A stretch of DNA of 64,000 nucleotides. It comes from Rhizobium sp. Root1212 (GTDB taxonomy: Bacteria; Pseudomonadota; Alphaproteobacteria; Rhizobiales; Rhizobiaceae). Positions within the stretch are counted from its first letter, which is position 1; each line of letters begins with the position of its first letter. The notes under the pieces are model-generated. The model saw only the letters and a list, made by a program, of their open reading frames with translations, did no database searches and was not told the DNA's origin. The stretch lies in contig NZ_LMDA01000002.1 of assembly GCF_001424985.1 (NCBI RefSeq), positions 12,471 through 76,470 on the forward strand, given 5' to 3'. The position numbers were made by a program, and so were the translations under genes. This document shows, in pieces, positions 41,760 to 50,592 of the stretch.

Positions 41760-43547
41760 TCAGAGAATGGTCTTGCCGAAGGCCGAGAGAATGAAATTGG
41801 CGCATTCCGCGACGATCGGCGAGGGCAGGGCCGCGTCGATGCCGGAGATGCTGAGCGAGCGCAGCTTGCCGCTGAGCGCCGCCATTTCCATGGCCGAATG
41901 GGTTTCACGCACGGTGATGCCGCCGATGCCGCCGCTCCAGCCCGACATATCGGTTGCCGTCGGCGAATAGCAGAGATGGAAGCCCCGCGTGCCCGCCGAG
42001 GCGATCGCAATCGCATCGCGCATGGCCTGGCGCAGGCCGACGGCATCGATCTCCGACATGGGAAAGACGCGCATGCGGGTGGCTTTCAGCGCCGCCACCT
42101 CTTCGGGGGCGGCATTGCGCAGGCCGATCAGCACGATGTTTTCCGGCGCGACATGCGGCGGCAGCCGGGTCAGCATGCGGCGCAACGTTGCATTGTCCGC
42201 CGGCGGAGCGGTGTCGTCGCTATCCGGCATCATCGCGGCATCGGAATCGATCCAGATGACACCAAGCGCATCATGCAACTGCCCGGCCGCCTCGACATGC
42301 GGCAGGAGATCGCGGCGATGACCGCAGATCGAAAGGGAAACCGCCTGTTCGTCCTCGCGGTGCACGAAGCCCAGGTGCTCGATGCGCTCGGCAACGCCCT
42401 GAACGACCATCAGCGCGCCGCCGACGGCGTCCGCGGTGATCGCATATGCCCTGCCTTCGCCCGTCTCGCGCACATCCAGCATCGGAACCTTCTCCACATA
42501 TTCTGATGTCATCACCGTCAGCATCGCGCCGTAGTTCATGCGGAAGCTGACATTCTCGCCGACCTTCAAGGGCGGGTCCGCATCGGTCAGGTCGAGCACC
42601 AGATGGTCGCTGGAGGCGCCGAGCACGCGCACCCCCGGCCGCGTCGGGATCAGCCCCTCGGCGATGACATCCTCGCGGCCGATATTGGCGATGCCGCGCA
42701 GCCGGTCGCCCTCGTCGACGAAGACGGGGACGTTGCCGAAGGCATCGATGCCCGACTGGCCGATCGGCATGGAGGGCTTGATCTTCACCTCCAGAAGCTC
42801 GCCGGTGAGTTCGAAGGCGTCCCGGTCGAGCGCCTGCCAGGGCTCGGTGAGGAAGGTGTCGCGGCCGCCCTGCAGGATGGCCTCGCCGATGCGCAAGTTG
42901 TTGATGCCGGCCGGCATGCCGCCGGCCAGAAGCAGCGGCAGCGAGGAGGAGTTCCCGCCGGACACCCAGTCGAGCGGCCGGCCGAGGATGCACTCCACCT
43001 TGTAGGCATGGGAGACCAGCTGGGTGAGGTTGTCCTGCGTCGGCACGATGGCGCCGAAGCAGGTGAGATTGGTGCCCACACCGGCGATCCGCACGCCGGG
43101 CAGCGTCAGCACTTCCTCGACCGTGGACACCAGATCGTTGGGCCAGATGCCTTCGCGCAGGTCCCCGAGGTCGATCATCAGGATGACGTCGTGCACCCGC
43201 CCGAGCCGCTCGGCGACGCGCGATATCTCGCGCATCAGCTGCAGCTCGGATTGCAGGCTGATATCGACGCTGCGCACCAGCTCCTCGACGCGCGTCAAGG
43301 GCGGGCTGCGCAGCAGCATGATCGGGCAATCGATGCCGGCGTCGCGCAGGCGGCGGATATTCTCGAAGCGGGATTCGGCGATGCCGGCGACGCCGCCGCG
43401 CAGCATGGCGCGCGCCACCTGCGGCATGCCGCAGGTGCCCTTGGTCACGCCGAAGGGTGTGATGCCGGAGTGGCGGCAGAGATCGACGACCGTGCGGGCA
43501 TTGTGCTCGATACGGGCGAGATCGATGGAGACTTGCGGATCGGACAT
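41760..43547 (-). CDS. Alanine-racemase-fold amino-acid racemase fused to a degenerate arginase domain
   Basis: Residues ~1-365 form an ornithine/arginine racemase-like PLP enzyme: VSIDLARIEHNARTVVDLC, PLP lysine in FGVTKGTCG (Lys36), SRFENIRRLRDAGI, WVSGGNSSSLPLL, LRIGEAIL. Residues ~395-595 align by eye with arginase: ALGVIWIDSDAAMMPDSDD where arginases have WIDAHGDxN, ENIVLIGLRNAAPEE, GFHLCYSPTATD where they have SFDVDxLDP, GGITVRETHSAMEM, and a C-terminal FGKTIL. The metal-binding His and Asp residues are replaced, so ureohydrolase activity is very unlikely. The domain may bind arginine or ornithine allosterically. The gene sits 21 bases before ridA. Confidence 0.88.
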   Translation of the reverse strand: MSDPQVSIDLARIEHNARTVVDLCRHSGITPFGVTKGTCGMPQVARAMLRGGVAGIAESRFENIRRLRDAGIDCPIMLLRSPPLTRVEELVRSVDISLQSELQLMREISRVAERLGRVHDVILMIDLGDLREGIWPNDLVSTVEEVLTLPGVRIAGVGTNLTCFGAIVPTQDNLTQLVSHAYKVECILGRPLDWVSGGNSSSLPLLLAGGMPAGINNLRIGEAILQGGRDTFLTEPWQALDRDAFELTGELLEVKIKPSMPIGQSGIDAFGNVPVFVDEGDRLRGIANIGREDVIAEGLIPTRPGVRVLGASSDHLVLDLTDADPPLKVGENVSFRMNYGAMLTVMTSEYVEKVPMLDVRETGEGRAYAITADAVGGALMVVQGVAERIEHLGFVHREDEQAVSLSICGHRRDLLPHVEAAGQLHDALGVIWIDSDAAMMPDSDDTAPPADNATLRRMLTRLPPHVAPENIVLIGLRNAAPEEVAALKATRMRVFPMSEIDAVGLRQAMRDAIAIASAGTRGFHLCYSPTATDMSGWSGGIGGITVRETHSAMEMAALSGKLRSLSISGIDAALPSPIVAECANFILSAFGKTIL

Positions 43548-43582
43548 GGCAATCCTTCGTGTGTCGCTTTTCCTGGGAATGC

Positions 43583-44830
43583 TCAGTTTTTGTAGAGCAG
43601 GCCCGTCGTGTCGATGTCGGGCTTGCGGCCGGAAACCAGGTCCGCGACGAGCTTTCCGGAGCCGCAGGCCATGGTCCAGCCGACATGGCCGTGGCCGGTG
43701 TCGAGGAAGAGGTTTTCGTAGCGCGCCCGTCCATGCACCGGCACCGAGGCCGGCATCATCGGCCTGAGGCCGGACCAGAGCACGGCCTTGGTCTCGTCGA
43801 TCGCGCCGGGGAAAAGATCGTGCGCCGTGCGGAACATGGTCTTGAAATCGGCGGGCTTGAAGGAGCGGTCATAGCCGGCGAACTCCGCCGTGGAGGCAAG
43901 CCGCAGGCGATTGCCGAGGCGGGAATAGGCGATCAGCCGGTCCTCATCGACGCCGCCCATGGTCGGCCCCTTGTCCTCGTCGATCGGTAGCGTCGCCGTA
44001 TAGCCCTTCACGGGATAGACGGGCACGTCGATGCCGATCTTGCGTGCCAGCAGTGAACTTTCCGGGCCGAGCGACAGCACGACGGCATCGCAGGCGACCG
44101 GCCCCTTGTCCGTCAGCACCGCCTTGACGCGGTTGCCCTGAATATCGAGACCGGTAACGGTCGTCTTGAAGCGGAATTCGACGCCGTGGCGTGCGCTCGC
44201 CTGTTCGGCAAGGCTCCGGGTGAAGAGCGAGGAATCGCCCGTCTGGTCCATCGACGAATAGACGCCGCCGGCAAGCTGGTGTTTTACCGCCGCAAGGCCC
44301 GGTTCCAGCGCCACCAGCCGCTCGCGATCCACCACTTCGATGGCAAGCCCCCGGTCGGCGATGTACTGCATATGCTTGGCGCCGGCATCCATGCTCTGCT
44401 GCGAGCGGTAGAAATAGAGAATGCCCTTGCGCCGGTCGTCGTAGGAGATGCCGGTCTCCTCCTGCAGGGCGTTGATGCACTGGCGGGCATAGAAGGCGAG
44501 CCGGAGCTTCACCTCGGTATTGGCATCCGCGCGCGATTGCGTGCACTGCATCAGGAAGCGCAGGCACCAGGAGATGAACTGCGGATCGAGGCTGAAGCGC
44601 ACCTTGATGCCGAGATCGGAGCGGAACATCGACTTGATGAAGGTGGTGAGGGCGGCCGGCGAGGCCCAGGCAGTGGAATCGCCGGGCGAAACGAGGCCGG
44701 CATTGCTCTGGCTGGTGCCGCGCGCCACGTCCTCGTGACGGTCCAGCACGATCACCTCATGGCCATCCTTCGAGAGGTACCATGCCGCCGCCGTGCCGAC
44801 GACGCCGGCCCCCAGAACGACTATTTTCAT
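43583..44830 (-). CDS. D-amino acid dehydrogenase (DadA/DauA-like flavoprotein)
   Basis: The 415-residue protein begins with an FAD dinucleotide fold (KIVVLGAGVVGTAAAWYLSK, VIVLDRHEDVARGTSQSNAG). DadA signatures follow (DSTAWASPAALTTFIKSMF, GYTATLPIDEDKGPTMG, LWSGLRPMMPASVP, NLFLDTGHGHVGWTMACGSG). It oxidises a D-amino acid to the 2-imino acid, passing electrons to the respiratory chain. In this operon D-arginine is the logical substrate, although D-ornithine or other D-amino acids cannot be excluded. A 35-base gap separates it from the racemase. Confidence 0.93.
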   Translation of the reverse strand: MKIVVLGAGVVGTAAAWYLSKDGHEVIVLDRHEDVARGTSQSNAGLVSPGDSTAWASPAALTTFIKSMFRSDLGIKVRFSLDPQFISWCLRFLMQCTQSRADANTEVKLRLAFYARQCINALQEETGISYDDRRKGILYFYRSQQSMDAGAKHMQYIADRGLAIEVVDRERLVALEPGLAAVKHQLAGGVYSSMDQTGDSSLFTRSLAEQASARHGVEFRFKTTVTGLDIQGNRVKAVLTDKGPVACDAVVLSLGPESSLLARKIGIDVPVYPVKGYTATLPIDEDKGPTMGGVDEDRLIAYSRLGNRLRLASTAEFAGYDRSFKPADFKTMFRTAHDLFPGAIDETKAVLWSGLRPMMPASVPVHGRARYENLFLDTGHGHVGWTMACGSGKLVADLVSGRKPDIDTTGLLYKN

Positions 44831-44928
44831 TTCAAGCCTCCCTTACCCCGGAAACCGCCCGCTTTACGAACCGGCTCCAGCCTCTCTGTCTGCCTGCAAT
44901 TTTCTCTGTTGCCGATACCGGAACCGGC

Positions 44929-45948
44929 TCAGCTACTGACGGCGCCCTGTTTGAAGGTTGGCGCGAAGCCGCCGGAATCGCCGTCGTTGAAGCGGATGGT
45001 GCGGACCTCGTCCTCGAAGGTCTCGCAGGATTGCCGCCAGACCGCACCCGGCCACACCAGTTCCACCGAGGCGTCGAGCGGTTTGTAGACGGCCGTGTAG
45101 AGCGTGCCGTAGCCGCGCCCGTAGGAGGTCTGGTAGACCGGCGGATGCAGGAAGCTCGCCAGGACCTTCTTGCTATCGGTCGATCCGGCCAGCGCCTTTT
45201 CGAGCGCCTTCTCCCGCTCCACCGACTTGGTGGTCTCGGCATGCCGCGTCCATTCCACCCCATGCTGGTGATTGGTGCTGACACAGCGCTCCACCACTTC
45301 GGCAGGCCGGTCCGGATTGACATAGACGGTCGCATGGCGGCCCGTCCGGTCGATGACGGCGATGGAATAGGACATATGCACGGGGACGCGCTGGAGTATC
45401 GCCACAGCCTCGGCGGTATTGCTGGCGAATTCCAGCACATAGCGCAGCACCACCGGAATGCCGAAGCCCTGCCCTGCCGCGGTACGTCCGCCGAAGGACA
45501 GCGAAACTGCAAGGCCGTCCTCGTTGATGCCGTCGAGCACGCCCCACAGGCAATCGACCACCGCGACCACCCGCTTGCCGTTGAAGCGGGAGGCGAGCCA
45601 GGTGCCTTCGAGAAGCCGCGGGCTGTAGTCGTAGTTGCGGATCAGCGCCGGTTCCGCGCCGGTGACGATCGCCTGCGAACACCCGCCCACATAGAAGGGC
45701 GGTCGCCACATCGAGAGGAAACGGGCTTCCAGATCGCCGCCGCCGGCCGCCTCGACGATCGCCTCGTAGGTCGGCAGCAGTTCCGGCATATGCGCCCGCA
45801 ACGCCTTCAGGCTTTCCAGATAGGTGGCGCGGGTACGCACCCCGTCGCGCACGAACCAGCGGCTGTAGGCGTGCCAGTGGCGATCGAACACCCGGCGCCA
45901 CTTGGGGCCGGGCATGTCTTCGTCGATGGCTTCAAACAGAAGATCCAT
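44929..45948 (-). CDS. C45-family (acyl-CoA:6-APA acyltransferase-like) NTN hydrolase
   Basis: A 339-residue protein. The probable nucleophile is the Cys in YVGGCSQAIV (~residue 90), followed by the family's RNYDYSPRLLEGTWL, VDCLWGVLDGINEDGLAVSL and STNHQHGVEW motifs. Such proteins self-cleave before the Cys and then hydrolyse or transfer an amide-linked acyl group. Its partner here is probably the ATP-grasp ligase 9 bases upstream in the operon. The natural amide is unknown; an N-conjugated arginine or guanidino compound is the contextual guess. Confidence 0.85.
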   Translation of the reverse strand: MDLLFEAIDEDMPGPKWRRVFDRHWHAYSRWFVRDGVRTRATYLESLKALRAHMPELLPTYEAIVEAAGGGDLEARFLSMWRPPFYVGGCSQAIVTGAEPALIRNYDYSPRLLEGTWLASRFNGKRVVAVVDCLWGVLDGINEDGLAVSLSFGGRTAAGQGFGIPVVLRYVLEFASNTAEAVAILQRVPVHMSYSIAVIDRTGRHATVYVNPDRPAEVVERCVSTNHQHGVEWTRHAETTKSVEREKALEKALAGSTDSKKVLASFLHPPVYQTSYGRGYGTLYTAVYKPLDASVELVWPGAVWRQSCETFEDEVRTIRFNDGDSGGFAPTFKQGAVSS

Positions 45949-45957
45949 GATACCCCA

Positions 45958-47496
45958 CTACAGGATTTTGAACGAGCCGGCGTCGGGCGCCTCCTCGCGC
46001 TGAACTTCCGTCAGCGGCTTGCTGGCATATAGGCGCTTGATGCCCTTGATCCAGTTGCTGGCGCGTTCGTTCAGCTCGAATTCGTCGTTCATCACCCGGC
46101 CGCGCGTGATCAGGATGCCGAGATCGGCACCTTCGTAGCGATAGTCGCCGGGGCCGGTGATGCGCAGGAAGAAGGCTTCCTGCTCGTTCTCGATCGCCTG
46201 GCGGTGATAGTCGAACCGGTCATAGGAGACGCTGCCGTCCGGCGCCATGCGGTAGATGCCCGACGACGGCGCATGGGTGACGATGTCGACGATATCCTCG
46301 GTCGACTTGATGACCACCTGCGACCACGAGTCGATAAATTCTTTTCGCGCCCAGCGGTCGTTCAGTTCCTCGACGTCGATCTTGTACTCGATGCCGGAGA
46401 ATTCCATCAGGTGGAACAGGAACAGCGGCGCGTCGGCATAGGCGAAGGCGGCGTGGTTGGTCATAGAACTGGCGCCGCAGATGCGCGGGTTCAACTCGCC
46501 GAGATAGACCTCGTTGTCCTCGATGTCGATGAGGAAATCGAGGTCGAAGTAACCGCGATAGCCTTCCTCGCGGAGCTGGTTGCCGAAGCGGTAGGCCATG
46601 TCGCGCGCCTTGGCGCGGATTTTCTCCGAGAACGCGCCCGGAAAGATCTCGTTGCCGCACCAGCCGCCCTTGTAGGGCGTCAGCGCCGGCTGGCCGACGA
46701 CTTCGGTCAAAAGCGGGCCGACGAGCGTGCCCGAGGCCGTGGTGCAGGCCTCCATGGTCGCGCCGCGGCACTTGATGCGCTTCATGATCTTGACTTCGTC
46801 TTCCGCTGAAATCTCCGCCGCATGACGGTTGTAGTCCTCCTCGCTGGCGATGAAGAAGGTGGTGTGGCCGCTGTCGCCGAAGGCGGTCTGCACGACGAGG
46901 TCATTGCCGATGCCGGCCTTCCTGGCCGAGGACAGCAGCTCCTCATAGGTGCGGGCGGGGGCGAGCGTGTTCGGCACCGAGGGCACATCCGCCTTGTTGC
47001 CGATGCGCACCGTCTCCATCTTGTTGTCGCAGCGCTGGCGCAGCTTGGCCGCCGGGAACCAGACCTCGATGCCGAGGTCCCTGCAGATCTCCTCGGTCGT
47101 CTCGTCGAACATCAGGAAGGTGGCCACCGCGCGGCCGCCGCGCTTGGTGATGTAGTCGATGACTTCCTTGTGCTGCAGCAGGTAGTTGTTGATGTCCTCG
47201 ATGCTCTCGAATTCGGCATGGGGTATTTCTGAGGGGACGAAGACATTCGGGTGGCGACCGTCGAAGCAATCGATATAGCTCACGAACTTGAAATTCCGCA
47301 CCCACTCGTCGATGCCGATCAGGTTGAAGTTCGTCGCGGAGATGAAATAGATCGGGCGTTCGTTGCGGTGCATGACGACGCGCAGGTCGGCCACGTTGCG
47401 AATGGTTTCCATGATGTACCCCTGATGTTTCTTCGATTGCGTCTTGCGCTTGCCGCGCTTCTTCTCTTTCTTTTTGTCTTTCTTCTTCTTCGACAT
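45958..47496 (-). CDS. ATP-grasp ligase with lysine-rich N-terminus
   Basis: The longest frame is 512 residues. The catalytic region has the ATP-grasp glycine loop VVQTAFGDSGHTTFF (~residue 210) and the metal-binding GELNPRICGASSMTNHA segment (~330), like biotin-carboxylase/amino-acid-ligase folds. The first 28 residues are mostly Lys/Arg (MSKKKKDKKKEKKRGKRK). An internal ATG at 47412 (METIRNVADLRVV) with GGGGTA upstream may be the real start. It should form a carboxamide bond using ATP. It lies between the ALDH gene (23-base gap) and the C45 gene (9-base gap). The substrate is not recognised. Confidence 0.85.
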   Translation of the reverse strand: MSKKKKDKKKEKKRGKRKTQSKKHQGYIMETIRNVADLRVVMHRNERPIYFISATNFNLIGIDEWVRNFKFVSYIDCFDGRHPNVFVPSEIPHAEFESIEDINNYLLQHKEVIDYITKRGGRAVATFLMFDETTEEICRDLGIEVWFPAAKLRQRCDNKMETVRIGNKADVPSVPNTLAPARTYEELLSSARKAGIGNDLVVQTAFGDSGHTTFFIASEEDYNRHAAEISAEDEVKIMKRIKCRGATMEACTTASGTLVGPLLTEVVGQPALTPYKGGWCGNEIFPGAFSEKIRAKARDMAYRFGNQLREEGYRGYFDLDFLIDIEDNEVYLGELNPRICGASSMTNHAAFAYADAPLFLFHLMEFSGIEYKIDVEELNDRWARKEFIDSWSQVVIKSTEDIVDIVTHAPSSGIYRMAPDGSVSYDRFDYHRQAIENEQEAFFLRITGPGDYRYEGADLGILITRGRVMNDEFELNERASNWIKGIKRLYASKPLTEVQREEAPDAGSFKIL

Positions 47497-47518
47497 GCCC
47501 CCCGGTCCGTCGTTTGCG

Positions 47519-48958
47519 TCAGCGTTTCAGGCGTGACGTGACATGCTTCACTTCCAGATAGGACGACATTCCCCACGGCCCGAGTTCCCGGCCGATGCCG
47601 CTCGCCTTGAAGCCACCCCAGGATGTCTGCACGAAGATCGCCTGCGGGCTGTTGATCCAGACATGGCCGGCCTCGATGGCATCGGCGACGCGATTGGCCT
47701 GCACGTCGTCGCCACAGACGACGGTGGCGACGAGGCCGAAATCGCAATCATTGGCGAGGGCGACCGCCTCGTCTTCGGTCTCGAAGGTGCGCATGCAGAG
47801 CACCGGCCCGAAAATCTCCTCGCGCCACAGCGCGCTGGTCGTCGGCACGTCGGCAAAGATCGTCGGTTCGACGAACCAGCCGTCGCCGGCCGGCTTGCCG
47901 CCGCCAGTCACAAGCGTCAGGCCTTCCGCCTTGCCGCGCTCGATATAGGCGAGCACCTTGTCCTGCTGCGCTTTCATGGTGATCGGGCCGATTTCGGTCG
48001 CCTCGTCCAGCGGGTCGCCGGGCTTCAGCGCGCGGGCCTTGGCGATCACGGCTTCCATCAGGCGCGGGGCCAGCGATTTTTCCACCAGCAGCCGCGAGGT
48101 CGCCGAGCACATCTGCCCGGCATTGAAGAAGATGCCGCCGAGCACGCATTCCACCGCCTCGTCGAAATCGGCGTTTTCGAAGACGACGATCGGCGACTTG
48201 CCGCCAAGCTCGAGGCTCACCGATTTGACGCCCGGCGCCCCGGCGGCCATGACCCGCGCGCCAACGGCGTTCGAGCCGGTGAAGGAAACCTTGGCGACGT
48301 CCGGATGGGTCGTCATCGGCGCGCCGACGCGCTCGCCGGTGCCGGTGACGATGTTGAGTACGCCGGCCGGCAGGCCGACTTCCTCGGCAATGGCGCCGAG
48401 TTCGAGTTCCACGACCGGGGTGATTTCCGAAGGCTTCAGGACCACCGTGCAGCCGGCCGCAAGCGCCGGCGCCACTTTCCACGAGGTCGTCACCAGCGGA
48501 AAATTCCACGGCACGATCAGGCTTCCCACGCCCGCCGGCTCCTGGCGCAGCCGGGCATGAAAACCGTCGTCGGGCAGCGCCACCTCGGCGTCCTGCCGGT
48601 TCTGCAGGACGATGGCCTGCTCGGCGTAGTAGGCGAAGGATGCGGCGGCATCGGAAAGGTCGATGCGCGCCTCGGCGATCGGCTTGCCGTTGTTGCGGGA
48701 GGAGAGGCGCGCCAGTTCCTCGGCGCGCTCCTGCAGTTTTACGGCGATTGCTCCGAGATAGTGGGCACGTTCGCGACCGCCGGCATCACGCCAGCCGGGA
48801 AACGCGGCCTTGGCGGCAGCGACCGCCTTGTCCACATCGGCGGGGCCGCCTGCCGCGACCGCGTGATAGGTGGTGCCGCGATAGGGATCGAAGACGGGGA
48901 TGCTGCCCGGTTCGACCGGGTCCTGCCAGCGGCCGTCGATAAAGAGCTGGTTTCGCAT
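47519..48958 (-). CDS. Aldehyde dehydrogenase (4-guanidinobutyraldehyde/aminoaldehyde type)
   Basis: A 479-residue NAD(P)-dependent ALDH: SLIVPWNFPLVTTSWKVAPA, SFTGSNAVGARV, general base Glu in SLELGGKSPIVVF, nucleophile Cys in FFNAGQMCSATSR (~residue 285), EEIFGPVLCMRTF. It resembles betaine/aminobutyraldehyde dehydrogenases. Context: directly after the 2-ketoarginine decarboxylase (7-base gap), so 4-guanidinobutyraldehyde to 4-guanidinobutyrate is the expected step (KauB role). Confidence 0.92.
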   Translation of the reverse strand: MRNQLFIDGRWQDPVEPGSIPVFDPYRGTTYHAVAAGGPADVDKAVAAAKAAFPGWRDAGGRERAHYLGAIAVKLQERAEELARLSSRNNGKPIAEARIDLSDAAASFAYYAEQAIVLQNRQDAEVALPDDGFHARLRQEPAGVGSLIVPWNFPLVTTSWKVAPALAAGCTVVLKPSEITPVVELELGAIAEEVGLPAGVLNIVTGTGERVGAPMTTHPDVAKVSFTGSNAVGARVMAAGAPGVKSVSLELGGKSPIVVFENADFDEAVECVLGGIFFNAGQMCSATSRLLVEKSLAPRLMEAVIAKARALKPGDPLDEATEIGPITMKAQQDKVLAYIERGKAEGLTLVTGGGKPAGDGWFVEPTIFADVPTTSALWREEIFGPVLCMRTFETEDEAVALANDCDFGLVATVVCGDDVQANRVADAIEAGHVWINSPQAIFVQTSWGGFKASGIGRELGPWGMSSYLEVKHVTSRLKR

Positions 48959-48965
48959 CGCCGCC

Positions 48966-50588
48966 TCACGCCGCCAGGGTTTCGGCGAGCGGAGAGCCCG
49001 CCCGGATTTCGATCACGGTCGGCACCTTGCGAGTGGTCGAAGCTTTCAGCTCGGCTTCCAGCTCGGCAATCGTAGCCGGCAGCGACGCTTCGCAACCGAG
49101 TGCCTTGGCGAGGCCGACGAAATCCGGCGTGAAGATATCGACGCCGATCTGCGGGATATCGCGTTCGGCCATGAACGCCTTTATCTCGCCGTAGCTGCGA
49201 TTGTTCCAGATGATTACCACGGTTGCGATGCCCGCTTCCGCAGCACTCGCCAGTTCCTGCAGCGAGAACTGCAGCCCGCCATCGCCGATGAGGCAAACGG
49301 AAGGCCGTTTCGGCGCGCCGAGTTTCGCCCCAAACGCGGCCGGCAGGCCGTAGCCGAGCGTGCCGTAGCCAGTGGAGGAATTGAAGAACGAGCGCGGCTG
49401 CGGCGCCTGGTAGAACTGGTTGACGGCATAGACCGGTTCGGTCTGGTCGCCCGCGACCGTGGCGTCGGGCAGTGTGCGGGTGACGATCTCCATCAGGGCG
49501 CCGTGGGTGCGGCAGGCGGGCCACAGCCCGGCCTCGACCGCCTGGCGGATAGCGGCAGCGCGGACCGCCCCTTCGCCAGCCACACGGGCATCGCCCAGCG
49601 CCGGCAGCAGAGCGGCGGCGGCGAGCTTCGCGTCGGCTGCGATCGGCACGTCGGCGCGCAGGCCGGTGACGATCTGCGCCGGGTCGATATCGATGCGGAT
49701 CAGCGGACCGCCGAAGGAAAGCGGCTTGGGCTCGGGATACATTTCCGTCTCGCCGAATTCCGTGCCGATGGCGAGGATCGCGTCGCTGGCCGCCAGCTCG
49801 TCGAGCAGCGGCTGCATGCTGAGATTGCCGATCAGGGTCAGCGCATGGCCGGGCTTCAGGACGCCACGGCCGTTGATGGTCATGAACACCGGCGCATCGA
49901 GCTTTTCGGCGATGGCGGTGATTTCGGCCGACGCATCGGCGGCGCCGCCGCCGGCAACGATCATCGGACGCTTCGCGCCCTTGAGGATCGCGGCCGCCTT
50001 GGCGATGGCAGCCGGGTCCGCCGCGGCGCGACCGGGCAGCGGCCAGGCCTCGGCGGAAAGATGGTCGGCCGGCGCGACGATGACGTCGAGCGGGATTTCG
50101 ATATGGACCGGGCGCGGGCGCGCCGAGTTGAAGACGGTGAAGGCGCGGGCCATCACCTCGGGAAGCTGCGCGGGATCGAGCAGCGTGTGGCTGAAGGCGG
50201 CAACGCCAGCGACGAGATTGCGCTGCGACGGCAGCTCGTGCAGGCGGCCCTGGCCCATGGCCAACTGCTCGCGCGAATTGACGGCGGAGATGACCAGCAT
50301 CGGCACGGAGTCGGCATAGGCCTGGCCCATGGCGGTGGAGATGTTGGTCATGCCGGGGCCGGTGACGATGAAGCAGACGCCAGGCTTGCCGGTGACGCGA
50401 GCATAGCCGTCGGCCATGAAGCCCGCGCCCTGTTCGTGGCGCGGCGTGATATGGCGGATGTTCGTGGCCGGCAGGCCGCGATAGAGTTCGACCGTATGGA
50501 CGCCGGGAATGCCGAAGATCAGCTCGACGCCGTAGGATTCCAGAAGACGGACGAGATATTCGCCGGTGGTAAGGGAAGTCGCTGCCAT
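48966..50588 (-). CDS. aruI: Thiamine-diphosphate 2-ketoarginine (5-guanidino-2-oxopentanoate) decarboxylase
   Basis: A 540-residue three-domain ThDP enzyme: GVELIFGIPGVHTVELYRGL, RHEQGAGFMADGYARVTG (catalytic Glu), ITGPGMTN-like VTGPGMTNISTAMGQAYA, and the cofactor motif IGDGGLQFSLQELASAAEAG with IIWNNRSYGEIK. The opening and the TVELYRGLP and YADSVPMLVIS segments match Pseudomonas AruI more closely than acetolactate synthases. It decarboxylates 2-ketoarginine to 4-guanidinobutyraldehyde. It lies between gbuA (4-base gap) and the ALDH gene, which supports the assignment. Confidence 0.88.
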   Translation of the reverse strand: MAATSLTTGEYLVRLLESYGVELIFGIPGVHTVELYRGLPATNIRHITPRHEQGAGFMADGYARVTGKPGVCFIVTGPGMTNISTAMGQAYADSVPMLVISAVNSREQLAMGQGRLHELPSQRNLVAGVAAFSHTLLDPAQLPEVMARAFTVFNSARPRPVHIEIPLDVIVAPADHLSAEAWPLPGRAAADPAAIAKAAAILKGAKRPMIVAGGGAADASAEITAIAEKLDAPVFMTINGRGVLKPGHALTLIGNLSMQPLLDELAASDAILAIGTEFGETEMYPEPKPLSFGGPLIRIDIDPAQIVTGLRADVPIAADAKLAAAALLPALGDARVAGEGAVRAAAIRQAVEAGLWPACRTHGALMEIVTRTLPDATVAGDQTEPVYAVNQFYQAPQPRSFFNSSTGYGTLGYGLPAAFGAKLGAPKRPSVCLIGDGGLQFSLQELASAAEAGIATVVIIWNNRSYGEIKAFMAERDIPQIGVDIFTPDFVGLAKALGCEASLPATIAELEAELKASTTRKVPTVIEIRAGSPLAETLAA

Positions 50589-50592
50589 TGTT

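Noticed and set aside
42271-43734. 487-codon minus-strand frame overlapping the racemase in another frame
   Set aside because: Arg/Ala-rich out-of-frame reading; the racemase frame carries all conserved motifs.
48966-50588. Acetolactate synthase assignment for the ThDP enzyme
   Set aside because: No small regulatory subunit or branched-chain genes nearby; sequence openings and the guanidinobutyrase/aldehyde dehydrogenase neighbours fit AruI.
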